64,000 nt of DNA from Lateolabrax maculatus (GCA_031216445.1 CM062216.1:10753001-10817000); one strand, 5' to 3'; shown: positions 34,301 through 46,960, counted from the first letter of the stretch. Made by a program: numbers and translations. The notes: a model not told the origin generated them from the sequence alone.

Positions 34301-36520
34301 GCTCAATCCAGATGTAAAAAGGTATATAAATATAATATGTATGTATTAGCAATTCAAATCAGTGTGTGTGTTCTTCTGTTCAGAAACCATCCTGCAACTT
34401 CTGAAGGCTAAAACTATACTGCTCCTGAGTCCCTGCATGGCATACAGCGGTAAGCCGAATAGAGAACCCAATAATGTAATAAGTATCTTAGCCTCCAGTG
34501 AAGGCTTGCAGCTACAGCATGAACTCCTTGTTTTGCAGGCCTGGAGCTATCTTTCTACAGTGGAGTGTATGGGACGTGCATAGGAGCGACTACACAGTTT
34601 GGAGAAGCAGCTAAAGGCTTGATTGGGATCTCTGGGATTGTGGTAGGCATTGGAGAAATTGTGGGTAAGTTAACAGTCCTCTATCAGAGCCTGTTCAGGT
34701 AATTTAAAGTCACTGGAGGTCACTTAATTCATAAACATGTGCTTTCTCATCAGGTGGAGGCTTGTTTGGATTGTTGTGTAAGAACAACCGCTTCAGACGG
34801 ACCACTGTGGTGTTTCTGGGAATGGTTGTCCATTTCGTTGCTTTGTATTTGATCTTCCTCAACATCCCAGATGATGCCCCCGTCGTCTTTGATACCACTA
34901 CCCAAAAGAAGCCATATCTATCCCCAAGGTAGTTAATTTCTCATACAATTTCACATTAATTAAAAGTGAACATGGGGTATTTTGTTTTAATAAGAACTGT
35001 ATTTTCTCTCTCAGTGTATCCATTGCCCTGCTGTGCAGCTTCTTGCTTGGACTTGGGGACAGTTGTTTCAACACACAGCTCTACAGCATATTAGGCCGTG
35101 TGTATGCTGAACAAAGCACGCCTGCTTTTGCCATCTTCAAATTCATCCAGGTAATCCTGAGTTGCCAATTCTCAGACATTGTTAGCAGAGCTGACCAAAG
35201 CTGGGTTAAAATGTTGTCTTTTCAAGTATGAAATAAATTCACCTGAAGCCCCATTAAAAAGGAAAAGAACAAGGCCCACATACGGGTCTTAATCTCCCCT
35301 TTTTCTTTGCTGCAAATTAGTCTCTAACAAGAAACCCTAGACATTGTAGTATTTTGTTTAAGTTGAAACTGAAATTAAATTGCTTTTTTTGTTTGTGTGT
35401 GCTGGACACACAGATCTTTGAAATAGCAGTTTATTCTCTGCTTTGTAAATCCCTCGTCCTGTGTTCTCCTTTGAGAAAATAATCAGAAACCGAAAGTTAG
35501 AAATGTATATTTTTAATAGACAGTCATAGTGAGCCAGACAGCAGCCTGCTACACAACACGAACCACAGACTTTAAACAACAACCCACATTCGCATTCCTG
35601 CTAAAGTCGCCTTCTCATCTAACTTACAAACACGAACACACATCTTGTCCTGCGCCAGCTTGCTGAACGAGCGAACAAACAAACATTCACTGGGGAAAAG
35701 TGCACTGCTAATGTGGAGTCTTTTCATCTTCTGCATTGATCACATTAATTAACTTCGTAGCCTACTCCAGCTGACTTTTTAGCTGATAACTGACTGGTTT
35801 TAAAACGGAAAACCCATAAAAGGGTCTTAAATCTGCATGCAATGAAAGTTAAAGCTACGTTACAGGCAAAAAGTCAGCAAAAGTATGCTTCACTTTCATA
35901 GCTGAGAAATAACCAATAGTTTGGTAAACGTAGAGCAATCTAACGCAACTTGCAGGAGCATAAACTTCCCCAAACCAAGCAGCAGGACAGAGGCACTGTC
36001 GTTACTTGATTTAGTCCTGAACAGGTATTTTTCAAATGTAACCTGCTTGCAGCTTACGTTTGGGTGAATTGCTCATACAGCCCCATGAACACCGCTTCAA
36101 CATGCAGAAAAATCCAAAGCTTGACAGACCTGCTGTGCCTAGTTACGGTTGCTAAATTATGATTGGATGATTGCCGGGAGAGATTTAGCAGATGGTCACA
36201 ACAGTAAATGTACCATTGGGATCTGTTGTTTTCACAAAGCATGGTAGATTGAGAGTAAAATGTTACTTCCTACAGTCTAGAGGTTAGCTGTTGTGGAGCA
36301 TCTTAGTTGTTCAGTGTTGTAGGAGTGACTGTATCTGTAAAATCTCTTATCTTTTGTCATTTGTCAGTCTGTTTTTGCGGCAGTGGCGTTCTTCTACAGC
36401 GGTTACCTCCTGTTGAAGTGGCAGCTCCTGCTGATGGTCATCCTGGGCTTCGCTGGAACTCTCTGCTTCTTCGTGGTGGAGAGGGTGCAGAACTTCTCTG
36501 TAGATTTGCAGGAATATTAG
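28364..36520 (+). CDS. mfsd11: UNC93-like protein MFSD11
   Basis: Multi-pass membrane protein of the major facilitator superfamily, UNC-93 branch; the substrate is not established. Coding exons: 28364-28453, 29019-29074, 29166-29273, 29371-29450, 30386-30482, 32061-32119, 32292-32436, 33607-33656, 34384-34449, 34539-34664, 34754-34928, 35015-35150 and 36368-36520. Phases close to 446 aa (human MFSD11 449). Hallmarks: FTAFTTCGNV near the N-terminus, GSGYHSLGIIYGVFS, the GNLYIYFDWNG segment after TM4-5, an acidic central loop (HHEEEMLSEEEGQ), GLELSFYSGVYGTCIGAT, GIGEIVGGGLFGLL, FLLGLGDSCFNTQLYSILG and the final YSGYLLLKWQ..FFVVE. About 11-12 hydrophobic helices can be seen. Divergence from human is moderate, and the adjacent gene is ubfd1, not SRSF2, so it may be a paralogue rather than the one-to-one orthologue. 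Confidence 0.92.
28694..28723. repeat. (CA)n microsatellite in mfsd11 intron 1
   Basis: About 15 CA units, uninterrupted. Confidence 0.95.
29534..29747. mobile_element. second copy of the 3667-4022 element family
   Basis: It begins TAGGGTTGCAACTAGC and ends GTCGTTTCAGCTCTA, the inverted terminal pair of the family. Internal blocks CCAGAAAATAGGGAAAATGC, CTTGTTTTGTCCCACCAACA and AGCAAATCCTCACATTTCAG are diagnostic. It is in opposite orientation to the 3.7 kb copy, shorter, and lies in mfsd11 intron 4. Confidence 0.65.
31189..31216. repeat. (CA)n microsatellite in mfsd11 intron 5
   Basis: About 13 CA units with one TA interruption near the end. Confidence 0.9.
32437..33606 (+). other. mfsd11 intron 7, no second gene
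   Basis: The donor is out of the coding frame: reading on from ATGAT gives an immediate stop after ATG ATG. The splice, AT joined to G TAT AAG, restores the frame. Interior frames on both strands (for example 33077-33370) are short and unsupported. Confidence 0.6.
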
Positions 36521-37153
36521 AAAGAAGACATTTCTTGTTTTGTTAGACAGACACCTGGTGGGAGGAACTAAAGCCACCAGAAAAGCAACCCTGTATCTTC
36601 TATTTCATGAGGGGTTCATTTCAAATCGTTTTATTATAATGCACTGAAGGTCATATACATTTGGATAAAATTCACTGAAAATTGTTGCCACATCTGAAAC
36701 CACGTTGCCTTAAGAAAACCTTTGAATAGCATTGCATGATTATCTATCAGCCTGGATTGTACCTTGCACACATTCTGTTCTAACTACCCAACAATACACA
36801 ATCGTTGTTAATCAATAACATTTTTCTACTGCACCGTTGCACTGTAGGTCTTATTGTACCCACCTTATCTCATACTTATCTGCATTGTTTCCAGCTCAGG
36901 TTTGCAATTTAACAGAGTCATATTGTTGAAAATATTTTATGTATCGTAAACTGTTACTTTATAACTTTTAAAGCTGTAGTCAGAATAGTCAGAATTACTG
37001 AGCTTGATAAAATTAGATGAGATAATATAGTTCCTGTCATGTTTCAGGAAAAAAATGTGAACTAATGAATGCCTGACAATCATTGTTTTTAACTTTCTTT
37101 TGTACATTTTGCATGTTGTCAGTGCTTTTCCCCAATTTTGTGAAGCTTTGATG

Positions 37154-37159
37154 AATAAA
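37154..37159 (+). terminator. poly(A) signal of mfsd11
   Basis: AATAAA about 634 bases after the mfsd11 stop, followed by a GT-containing stretch. It is the first strong signal after the stop that I could see. Confidence 0.55.
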
Positions 37160-37199
37160 GTTCCATGCATCTTCAGTGCTTTAATCCAAACTGGCATGC

Positions 37200-39300
37200 A
37201 AAAGTATTTACAGTATTAGCATTTTGTAATAAACAGGTAGTTGAGAGGGTGTGGATGTAAAACACACAACACAACTGACATAAAAGGTTAGACTTATAGG
37301 TAAATATTAATGTATAGGGATGTTTACTGAGGTCATGCTTATTGATTAAGTTGTTTATGACCGGTAAATCTGACAAATTGAAGGCCCACACTTAAATTTC
37401 ATGTTCCTTGACTGAACTGAGTTACAGAACTGCTTAAATGTTCCCTTCAGCCTGCAGCTTCAGCACCGTAACAATTAAACCAAAATACTTATGATACAAT
37501 GTGACATTCCCAGAGCAGGGCCCTGTTTTAAGGAGCAGGTTTACTGAATTATTTGGATAACTTTACAGACAAACACTTGGAACTGTTCTTTTTTTAAATC
37601 AGTCTGTGTTTCAGATTTAAGTGGACTGGGGGTTTTACTCACCATTAACATAGCCAATGTACATCCAGTACTAATTTTATGGGATCACAAAACAAGATAA
37701 ATCTCCTGGATTTAATCCTGATTTGCCAGATTTATTTGAAAATCCATGAGGCCATTAATCAAAAGAGGAGCAAGAGGAGAGGAGGTGGAAGAGAAAGGGT
37801 TATAGGCCCAGAGGTCCCACATTACTTCACTGGTAATTGAGTATTGATTACATTATAATGAGAGTAAGCAGTTTTGTGTGATCTTAAGTCAATTGTGCCA
37901 CTTGCTTGACATCAACAAAGCACTGATGGGCTAAGTGAAGTATACAGCATTTACTCACAGAATTAAGTTCTGGCAGGGTTCATATTATAGTGTTAGAGAG
38001 ATAACCTTGTAAGGAAAGTAACTAGGCTTGGATAAATCTCTCCTCTGAGCACTGGCATGTCTAATGCATCGGCTATTAGTTATTCCACAATGTTTCTCTC
38101 ATTTAATCTGCAGAACTATCATGGAAGCTGTCGAGAAGAGTAAATCTATTGACTATTCATCATTTAATATGGATTTATGAGCACAAACATTTAAAGCACA
38201 TACAGAAAACAGTGATTCCTTGTAAAGCTATTTATTTAAAACCCATTAAATGTATTACATTTGCAGCAAATTGCTTGAGTTTGCTTTAGCCACTTTTTCA
38301 TGTTTTAGACGGTAATAGATTGTCATATTCAAAATTCTCACTCATCTTTTCAAAATAAGGAAAAACAGCCCATTTAATTTAATTTTCTTGAGCTGTTGTG
38401 TTTACTAAAACATTCCCACACAACGCTTCACCTTCTCCTCAGAAGTATTCTGCTTTGTGCAGCCTTGATTTCCCAGAACACTACTTTAGCTGACTGTGAA
38501 TTTGGTTGAAAAGCAGATCAAATATGTACATCAGTGCGGATCTACTTCATTTTGTCACATACTAGTTCTAATTAGAGGGCTTGATTGGAATGGACCTACG
38601 GGATACACGACAGGGGCTTGTCAGAGGTCTGAAATCTGAAATGAAGTGCTGCTGTCTTTGTAGTCGGCTGTTGTGTTTTTGGTACTCGACAAGAGCTGCA
38701 CTGCCAGGGTACTTAACCAATGAGACAGTTTTAATTTCAAAGTCTATCTGTGCCCAGGGGATTAATTCATATAATTTATTAATTTCATCTGTGACCTGCT
38801 TGATTGCCTCAGACTGTCAGTTTAACCAGAGACCCCGTGTTTATTACCACATTTTTGTACCTGTAGCTCACTCAGTTATTAAATTTGAAGACTCATTTCC
38901 ATGAATTATGGAAATCACACATCTGAGGATATTTGTAGGAATAAGGTTGAAAAACACAATTAAATAAGCCAATTTGAAAAGAGAAACATATCCTATCAAA
39001 TTAGATGACTAACAACCCTCCGGAAATTATATGCAAGGGGAAATTAGCACAAACTGTCTTAACTGCTTGTTTGTCTGTTTGTTTTTCCTACTGGTACCTT
39101 TCAACACAATAGATGTTGCTGCAATCATCATCAGCACAATTAAACTAATCATTCAACAGTGTGTGTTCATTTTTCATGGATCAAAGGTTTGTGTAATCAG
39201 TAGTTGTCCTAAGATTTCAGAGAATTAGCCTTGCATTAATTAAAAACTGCAGATTGATCTCCCTCCACAGCAGCAGAAAACAAGCAGAACTCAAATTTTA
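37200..39300. other. intergenic between convergent mfsd11 and kdm8
   Basis: AT-rich with no recognisable exon. Open frames such as 38581-38904 lack similarity and splice context. Confidence 0.55.
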
Positions 39301-39317
39301 CTCTACGGAAATATTTT

Positions 39318-39323
39318 TTTATT
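39318..39323 (-). terminator. poly(A) signal of kdm8
   Basis: Minus-strand AATAAA starts six bases after the TGA stop (39331-39329). If used, the 3' UTR is only about 25-35 bases. Confidence 0.5.
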
Positions 39324-39328
39324 ATGTA

Positions 39329-42300
39329 TCATGACCACCAGAAGCTGACAGAGAAGCTGAGCTCTAAGGATCGGACATAATGCCAGTGTCGGACTGGGAT
39401 GAACAGCACATCTCCAGGGTGTAACACACATTCGAGATACGGAGCCTTGGCAAACTCGGGGAACTGCTCTTTGTCTGGATTCTCCACCTCCACCTGCATG
39501 GAAGGAGTCAGAAATTGGAATACTGCATATATTCAGAGGCTCAACATGTACTATCTCTATGGACTGTCAATCCCACCTGACTGGTATTGTGAAGGAGCTG
39601 GGATTGATGAGGGTAGAGCTTGTCTGTGTCCTCGGGGGAGTATAGGCGAATGTATTTGCTTCCCACCACCTGATGGATATACGGGGGAAATCCCACTTGG
39701 TAAACAAACTGTGATCACGTGACAGATCCTTTACACTGACTGGATTCATAAAGCAGCATTGTTATCGTCACCTGAGCCAGGAAGTTCTGCTGAGGGTCTT
39801 GGTGAAGAGGAGACACTGTACCTCCAGGCCCAAACCACGCGTTTACAGTAATATCGTCTTCGTCTCCGTCGCCAAGGCAGCAATAATCAGGAAGACGGAT
39901 GTCTTCCTTCAGCTCTGGTATCTAAGGCAACATCAAACAAACAAAATCACACCAATAAGTAATTTAGGACTAATTTCACTGCCTAAATAATATCTTGTTT
40001 CTTACCAGAACATTTGCAAGACAAAGTTGGCCTGTCATCTGTTGGATGGATTGTCATGACATTAGGTGCAGGTATTCTAGCGCCACCATAAGGTAATTGA
40101 TATTTGGCACACCCATTCATGTTCCCCTCATGATGCGATAGCTTTGGTGAAACCTGTAACTTTTCAACTTTTCGTAAAATTTTTAATTTATCAATTTCTT
40201 TGATTTATAACCAAATACCTTAAAAAAATAAAAGTAGTCTTTTTAACACTTATTTATTTACTGGATGCTTTTAGTGCCATTCAATCTTACGGATGAGTAT
40301 GCTGAATGCTGTCCTGTTTGTAATGCAATGTTCCTCACAACTTTCACTGTAATGGCAGTTAGGAATGTACCTATCTGACTTTTTTCTCTACTGATTCTGA
40401 TTCCTCAATTTAGGAATGATAGTCAGAACTGATTCAACACCAGTGCTCTTTTTTCCCCAAATTTAAAATCTGTAGAACTCACTGCGATATTTTTTTTATA
40501 TAAGGTAATGTGAAGCTGGACACTGTTGTCACACTAATAATAATCAAGAGTAAAGAGTGGCCAACATTTAGCTTTCAAATTATTCAGTTCATACATGTGT
40601 CTGTTTCAGGTAATAGTATGACACTGTAAAGGCAGTACCTAGATACATATAAATAAACAGCTGATTATAGGATGAGGATGTAGTGTTAAAAAAACAGGAT
40701 GAGTGATGGCTACTCATCCTGATCCATCAAACAGCCCAAAATACCCAACTTTTAGCTTGACAATGTGCCCTTTTAGTAAAGTTCAATCCAAACAATGCAT
40801 TGACTTGTGTGGTAAAAAGTCAATAATGTAGCAAATACTGTAGCAAGCAATGTGGTGTGAGGATGACAGCTGAAAAAAAATGAGAATTCTATTCTTCATA
40901 GTGCAGAAAAATATAAACCGAATCATCAATTAGTAAACTGACAAAATGAATAGATTATTGTCATAATCACGTAGTCATTTCCAAAGTGAGATTTCAAAGA
41001 CAATAACATACAGTACCATACCTGATCAAAAAGCTGGTGTTGAGCGAGATAACCAACACCTTTTACTCCATCCTGGGTGATTTTGATCCGCAGAGCAATT
41101 TAAAATCAAAACACTGTGTTACAAATCCCATGGAGGTGTTTCATCTTTCTTTGTTCATGTTAACAATGCAGGAGCAAGGTTTAATGAGAATGCACTTACT
41201 TTATTTAAAATATATCGATCAATGAATTCATTGACTGTAAGCAGTGTTTGTGACCATTCTTCGTCTGTGTACCTGGATCCCACCTCAACAGGAACAGTCC
41301 GACAACCAGCGACAGACCGCAAGTATTCTATGCTTTGCGGGAGGGAGAAAAACAAATGAATTGAACCTAACTGTAACATTACAGCATGATTTAGCAAAAT
41401 CTGGTCATTCAGGATTCTAGCACAGCTCAAAAATATGTCATGTGTGCACTTCTTGATGTCCTCCTCCCCCATCAGAGCTGAGAGTCAGATGCCAGTAGCC
41501 GTATGTCAGATGTCAGAGTGAATAGTCAGCTGTCAGGAGTCAGCAGTGAGAGGGAGGACAGTGAAGGATATTCTTAAATGGAGAAGCAGTTATATCAGAC
41601 TCTGGTGTCAGACGTTAAGAGACAGGAATCAGGAATGTTGGGACGGGTAAACTAACCTGAACTCAGCTTACGTTGTTCCCACTTACCCACATAAGCTAAT
41701 TCAAGGCCACTTAAGGCAATTAAGACTGAAACGTATAGTGCCTGCCTGGTACCAAACTGATGTAAATTGGATGTTAAATCTTGCAGGTTTTCTGTCTGTT
41801 CAGCTAAAGGAGTGCACTCAGCTGGCATCACACGTGTAAATTAGTAAATACGTGGCTAGACTGAACATAAGTAGGATTTTCGTGTTTAACCATGATGGAG
41901 GACTCCTGATGTATATACTAATACTAATAATGTGAAGCCTCTGCTTATAAAACAGAAGTGGTTTTCTAAATGAAAAATTTACTGTGGGACCTTGTGAGTA
42001 TGATTTAAACTAATCTATAATTTTCTGGCAGACCTCAGAAAGTGGCAGAAAGTTTGACTGAATGAGTTTAATATGCTAATAATGATAAATGGGTTCAAAA
42101 TAGGAAAAAAGACTGATACTGTCACCAGGAATAGAATATGCAAAACCATATTAACGGATAACACCAAACCGTATCATGCAAATAGCATACTCTAACTGTA
42201 CCAGAACACACACTAAAAAACAAACCTCCAGGGGTGTTCGTTGAGGGCGGGCCAGTGGTCAATGATTCCCTCTAAAATCACTGGTTTGAGGGGGAGCAAG

Positions 42301-43228
42301 TAGCTTGTGTTGAAGCTCTCGAGTGAAGGGCACTTCATCCTGGGAACTGTCAACTCTTCTTTGATCACAGGAACATGTGGGCACTCAATCTTTATTCTCT
42401 GTTTAAAAACAATAAATTAATTGGCAGATAAAAAGATAATGAAAATAGCCATTAGTTGCAGCCCCACTCTACAGTGCAATAAGACATGGTTAGTTAAAGT
42501 GTTTAATTATATTAAAGGCTTTTTGTAAGAGTTTCTATATGCAAAGAGAAATAAACATGCAATCCAGAAAAATACTGCTAACTTTACTCTTAACTCTCCA
42601 TCTCTAGTTTGATCTCTAGTTCTAGTTTGGCGTTTAAACAAAGTGATCTGACATCCCCATAGGCAAATCCTTTTATACCAGCTTTGATGCCGCCTAACAA
42701 ATAATTTAAGATAAACAAAAGTGACAAATTTACATAGATTAATGTGTGTTTTAAATAAAAAAGACCACTGACCTTTATCTCAGCATGTTCACTTTCATTT
42801 TCTTCTTTAGTGGATTTCCTGACTTCACCCTGCAGAATCCGAACAATTACTTGAAGTATATTATCCATGATGGCTGCACCCATGAGTAAACCCATGTCAC
42901 ACGTCCTTACAGCCTGTCGGACCTCGTCTGCTGGCGGAGCTTCACGACACAGAGCGGCCACTTTGAACAGGCAGCCATAAGAATAAACACGTCTCCATTC
43001 TTTGTCCACGTCACGCCATGTTCCCATGTTGAGTTTCTCCCACGAGAAATCCAAAATGATCTGAGCATTAAGCATTCGGCTGGTACTCGTGGTGTCGCTG
43101 TACAGCTGCCGCCTGGACCGTCTCAGCATTTCCATCACACTCAGCTCCACTTTGTCACTGAACTGCAGCGGAAACTGTTCCTCATTAAGAGGAAGAACAG
43201 CGGAGATCTTTGACCACAGCGTCGCCAT
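39329..43228 (-). CDS. kdm8: lysine demethylase 8 / JmjC domain-containing protein 5
   Basis: Fe(II)/2-oxoglutarate oxygenase, first described as an H3K36me2 demethylase and later as an arginyl hydroxylase, acting in the nucleus. Minus-strand coding exons are 43228-42773, 42398-42226, 41332-41200, 41072-41022, 39921-39772, 39669-39577 and 39493-39329. Phases close to 406 aa (human 416). The first exon encodes the helical N-terminal region (ILDFSWEKLN.GTWRDVDKEWRRVY, CDMGLLMGAAI). The JmjC part includes AGCRTVPVEVGSRYTDEEWS, GYLAQHQLFDQIPELK, NAWFGPGGTVSPLHQDPQQN with the H-x-D iron ligands, KYIRLYSP, and LFIPVRHWHYVRSLELSFSV with the distal histidine. It ends SFWWS. All catalytic residues are present. 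The 5' UTR is split: a good acceptor (TTCTACAG) precedes base 43236. The 41072 acceptor has a weak pyrimidine tract. Confidence 0.96.
42422..42468. repeat. terminal fragment of the GTTGCAGCCC repeat family
   Basis: AATGAAAATAGCCATTAGTTG followed by CAGCCCCACTCTA matches one end of the family seen at 3667-4022 and 29534-29747. The rest of the element is absent. It lies in kdm8 intron 1. Confidence 0.5.
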
Positions 43229-43235
43229 TATTTAT

Positions 43236-44690
43236 GCTGTAGAACAGACAGTGAAGGTAAGTTAGGACATTGCTTGCTCAGACTGCTATAATGATGATGC
43301 ACTTGATGTACCACTGATATCACAATTTGCTAAAACTGCCCACCATCATTACACACATACACAGGACACTTGCTTTTTTGGCTGCTGACAACCTCTTTGC
43401 TGCAGTGATGTATACACCTCATTTCAAAATTGGCAGCCACCGAACGCAGGTGAGGGCATCATGAGCCAGAGCTGTGAGTGTGACACGTGCACAACGACGA
43501 CACTCACGTCACGTGGTTTCTGAAACCGCCAACTCTGCCTCCCATCCACGTCTGGATGCTGTGTGTAGCTGGAGACCATGCCAAATTACGAGGCAGCCAA
43601 CTTTGAGCATCCGATTCACTTGAGTAGAGAAACACAGCTTTGTGAACTCTGAGGCAGACTGAACTCAATGGTTACATGTGACATGCCTGAGGTAATCACC
43701 TGTGTCAGGTCAACAGTGCTCATGTCAGTCTGATATTCTGCACATCAGCAGAAAGATTTGTGCAACCCTTGACTTCATGCACATTTTGCTAAAAACAACA
43801 TAATAAACAGAGACTCCAATTATTTAGGATGGGGAATTACAGTCTCACTGTCAAATTTTATTATGGAAGTCATTAAGGAAGATGGGCTGAGTGAATCTTC
43901 AATGAAAGTGCACCTCGTCCACTTTCAAATTCGGTAGTGGGAGGAAGATAATGATATCTTTCTTAAAAACCTCAGAAATTGGACTCTGGTGCCATTTTTA
44001 GACAACAAAGTATCCACTCCATGCTCATGTTAACCTCACAATCTCATAAAGAGGTGCACTGAAGGACCTGATGTGAATGCTTTGTTGCTGAGAGGCTGCA
44101 TCAGTGTAACTTTAATTAAAAAGGTTTATTAAAACATTTAAACATTAAATAATATGAAGACTTTTCTAGTCAGATTCTAAATCCCTTTAGCGAATACAAA
44201 AATGATATAATGGGGTCTCACATTTGTCTAAATATACCCAATTTGATTCCCTATGTTAACGCAAAACATATATTTCTCTTCACTTTTTGTAACGAATTAT
44301 CGACAGACTCGTGATAAATCATCCCACAGCTGGAATATATTAAATATCACGAGAATCATGTTGAATATGGCATTCAGATAATAAAAAAGCTACGAAATAT
44401 GGATTGTTTTTGCAACATTTAATGTGAAACGTAACAAAATCTTCTAAATAAAGTAACAAGTTGGGCTGATTTGTAAGGGAATGTAATAAAAACGCACACA
44501 GCTCCTCCGGGAAACAGACACATTTCCAAACGCTGCTGTCTGAAGCCGAACTGAATACGTTAAATTGCATATTTACCTGTTATTACGACATTTACACCGT
44601 TAATCTAACATTACATCGAGGACAGGAGACTGGAAGCGCCGCTGCACCGAAGCTGCAACCACAACTTCACTGGCTGTGGGACAACAAAAA
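43236..44690 (-). promoter_or_regulatory. kdm8 5' UTR exon, leader intron and promoter
   Basis: A donor (AACAG then GTAAATATG) at 44577/44576 on the minus strand pairs with the acceptor at 43238-43237 just before the start codon. This predicts a non-coding first exon of roughly 100 bases (about 44690-44577) and a 1.34-kb leader intron. The upstream sequence to about 44730 is modestly CpG-rich (GAAGCGCCGCTGCACCGAAG, CCGGAAG), and CCGGAAG is an ETS-type core. No TATA box is seen. Confidence 0.5.
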
Positions 44691-44729
44691 CATACCGGAA
44701 GGGAACTCGGGCATCGGAAAACGTTGGTT

Positions 44730-46690
44730 CCACGTGACGTTCAACTTGGCCAAAACAGAATAAAAAGCTTTCTAAAATGGTGTAAAAATACCCGAGCTCA
44801 CACTCTTTACAATTTAAGCAATTTCAAGGACAAGGGCGCTTTATGTCCGATTCTTTTTTATAGCACAAACACTGATTTGCATTCACTCCGTGCTCCAGTA
44901 GAGGGTAGTAACATCTGCGCATCCTCTAATCTGTAAAATGTATCAGGCAGAATATCCTGTAAAGCCAATTCAGCTTTGAAATGAATGGCGTCTTTCTAAG
45001 TGATTAGACTGTGTAAGAGACCAACCCCCCGACTCATGTTTGTCTTATGTTGCCAGTATCCTACTGTGCATACACCTCCCTACACTCTGCTCCTACACCC
45101 CCCCCACCTGTCCACAACCTGTCAGCCCTGTAGCTGCACACAAAAAATCAGTTTTTCTCTCTCATCTGGGGTCTTTATATTTTAGATTATCAACCAGCTG
45201 TTGTAAAACTCTGGTCCTGTGACAGCACGGCCTGATTTACATACACGTAGGGACACATTGAAATAAATAATAAATCTGTCTCAACAGGTGAACAACATCC
45301 AGTCATTATGTGGCATTGAGACGACAATTCTTCCATCGAAATAATAAAATATGATGGCACCATTGTTACACAAACATTTGTTTTTCCCCTCTTTTCATTG
45401 CACCTGCTACTCAAAATGTTTTATGTAAATACAGATATTCCTAGAAGGCTGATTGATATGTGTCTGCTCATGCAAAACTAAAACAATAATTGGGTTTGTC
45501 TTTTTGATGTCACGCAAAGATATTTGAGTTTTTCATATTCAGTTGCTTTTTTTGGGGGGGAAGCCTGAGCAAACATGATAGGAAACCTTCTGCAGGGAAG
45601 TCTAGAATCTATAAACACACGGCACCATTATCAAATGTCAAACACTCTATGAAATTCAAATAATCTCAGTGCAAACCGTGGAGCTGTTCCTGTATGTAAA
45701 GCAGATGGAAACAAGAGAGAGACGGCCTGCCTTTCCAGGAATCACAGGGGATTTTAAAATGTTTCATGCATTTCTGTTCATTCTCACTGTGTAAACAGCA
45801 CAAAATCTCGTGGCTCGATCTATTGTTCACTTACTTGCATAGAGGTGAGAAATTACTGTTGAGGCCAAAAACTGCAGTGTGTTGTTTTTTGTCTGTTAAG
45901 CTATTGCTATTGCTTTTGGAATAAAGGGACTAAAAGAAAAAAAAGTTAATTACAAATTGAATGTAAAAGAATAAAGGAAAAGACGGAGTGTTTGATAAAC
46001 TAAAGGTTTCGCCTGCACAGGAAACTGAATTAAGGATAAATTAACATGAAAATAACCAATAACAATCAATTACAGCATCATTTTGTTAAAAAAAATAAAA
46101 ATAAAAAATCATCAATGCCAACTTGCATTGCAGGAAAAAAAAAAAAAGCCATCAGTCCTTGTAAGAACACATTGAAGGATACAGGGACCTGGCCTCAGCT
46201 GGTCAAGCACTATGTGTTCATTATTGTATGAGATGCTGTTGGAGAAAAAACCTCACACCATGATGTGAACGCCGTGTTTGAGTACCTCTGCTTGTGTGAG
46301 CGGTAGGGGTGGTCCCAGCAGGAGAGACCTATGTATTATTCAGATGTGTCTGACTCTGTAGTTGTAAGACGGTGTGGGGCTACACTGAAGGTTAGAGGCC
46401 CTGGCAATGTTATTCCTCCCTGTGCTGTCAGCGCAGGCCTTCCTCCCAAATCTCCATCAGCAGGGGTCAGTGACCTTTAGTGGAGGGGGAGGGAGATCAC
46501 TCCATCTGTTCCTCTACGGGCATTGTTAGTTGTTGTCACTCTCAAGATACCAAAAGACTTAATTTTAATATGTGCGCGAAAAAATTAAGATTTTTCTAAA
46601 CATCTGTATTATTATTATTTATTTATTAGAGTTATTTTCACCCCCAAACATGTTTACATTTTTATATCCCCTTAAATAATATGTTTTATA
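44730..46690. other. gene-poor DNA upstream of kdm8
   Basis: No exon or RNA gene recognised. Contains a short C-run (about 45096-45105), several poly(A) tracts and a GC-richer patch near 46380-46500. Confidence 0.5.
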
Positions 46691-46734
46691 TTTGAAAGAA
46701 ATGTTTTTTTGGAAATATGGTTTTGTGCCATGTG

Positions 46735-46960
46735 TTAATCAGTGAGCTTTTGAGGTGTAGGTGATTGGATTTTTGTTACCTTTGGACAGAGCCAGGCTAG
46801 CTCCCCTGCTTCCAGTATTTATGCTAAGCTAAGCTAAGATAGCGAGGCTCCAGCTTCATATTTACCCAAGAGATATGAGAGTGGTATCAGTCTGCTCATC
46901 TAAGTCTCTGCAAGAAAGCAAATAATAAGTGTATTTCACAAAATGTTGAGCTAGTCATTT
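46735..46960 (-). repeat. teleost dispersed repeat (ATTTTGGGAAATA family), minus orientation
   Basis: Contains GTTACCTTTGGACAGAGCCA, then GGCTAGCTCCCCTGCTTCCA, TATGCTAAGCTAAGCTAAG, CCAGCTTCATATTTACC, GAGAGTGGTATCAG and CTCATCTAAGTCTCTGCAAG. These are the reverse complements, in reverse order, of blocks in the copy at 55369-55800 (for example TGGCTCTGTCCAAAGGTTAC and GTTAGATGAGAAGAGTGAT). It is a very common fish repeat. Confidence 0.75.

Noticed and set aside
38581..38904. 107-codon frame between mfsd11 and kdm8
   Set aside because: No family resemblance or codon pattern, and located between two convergent 3' ends.
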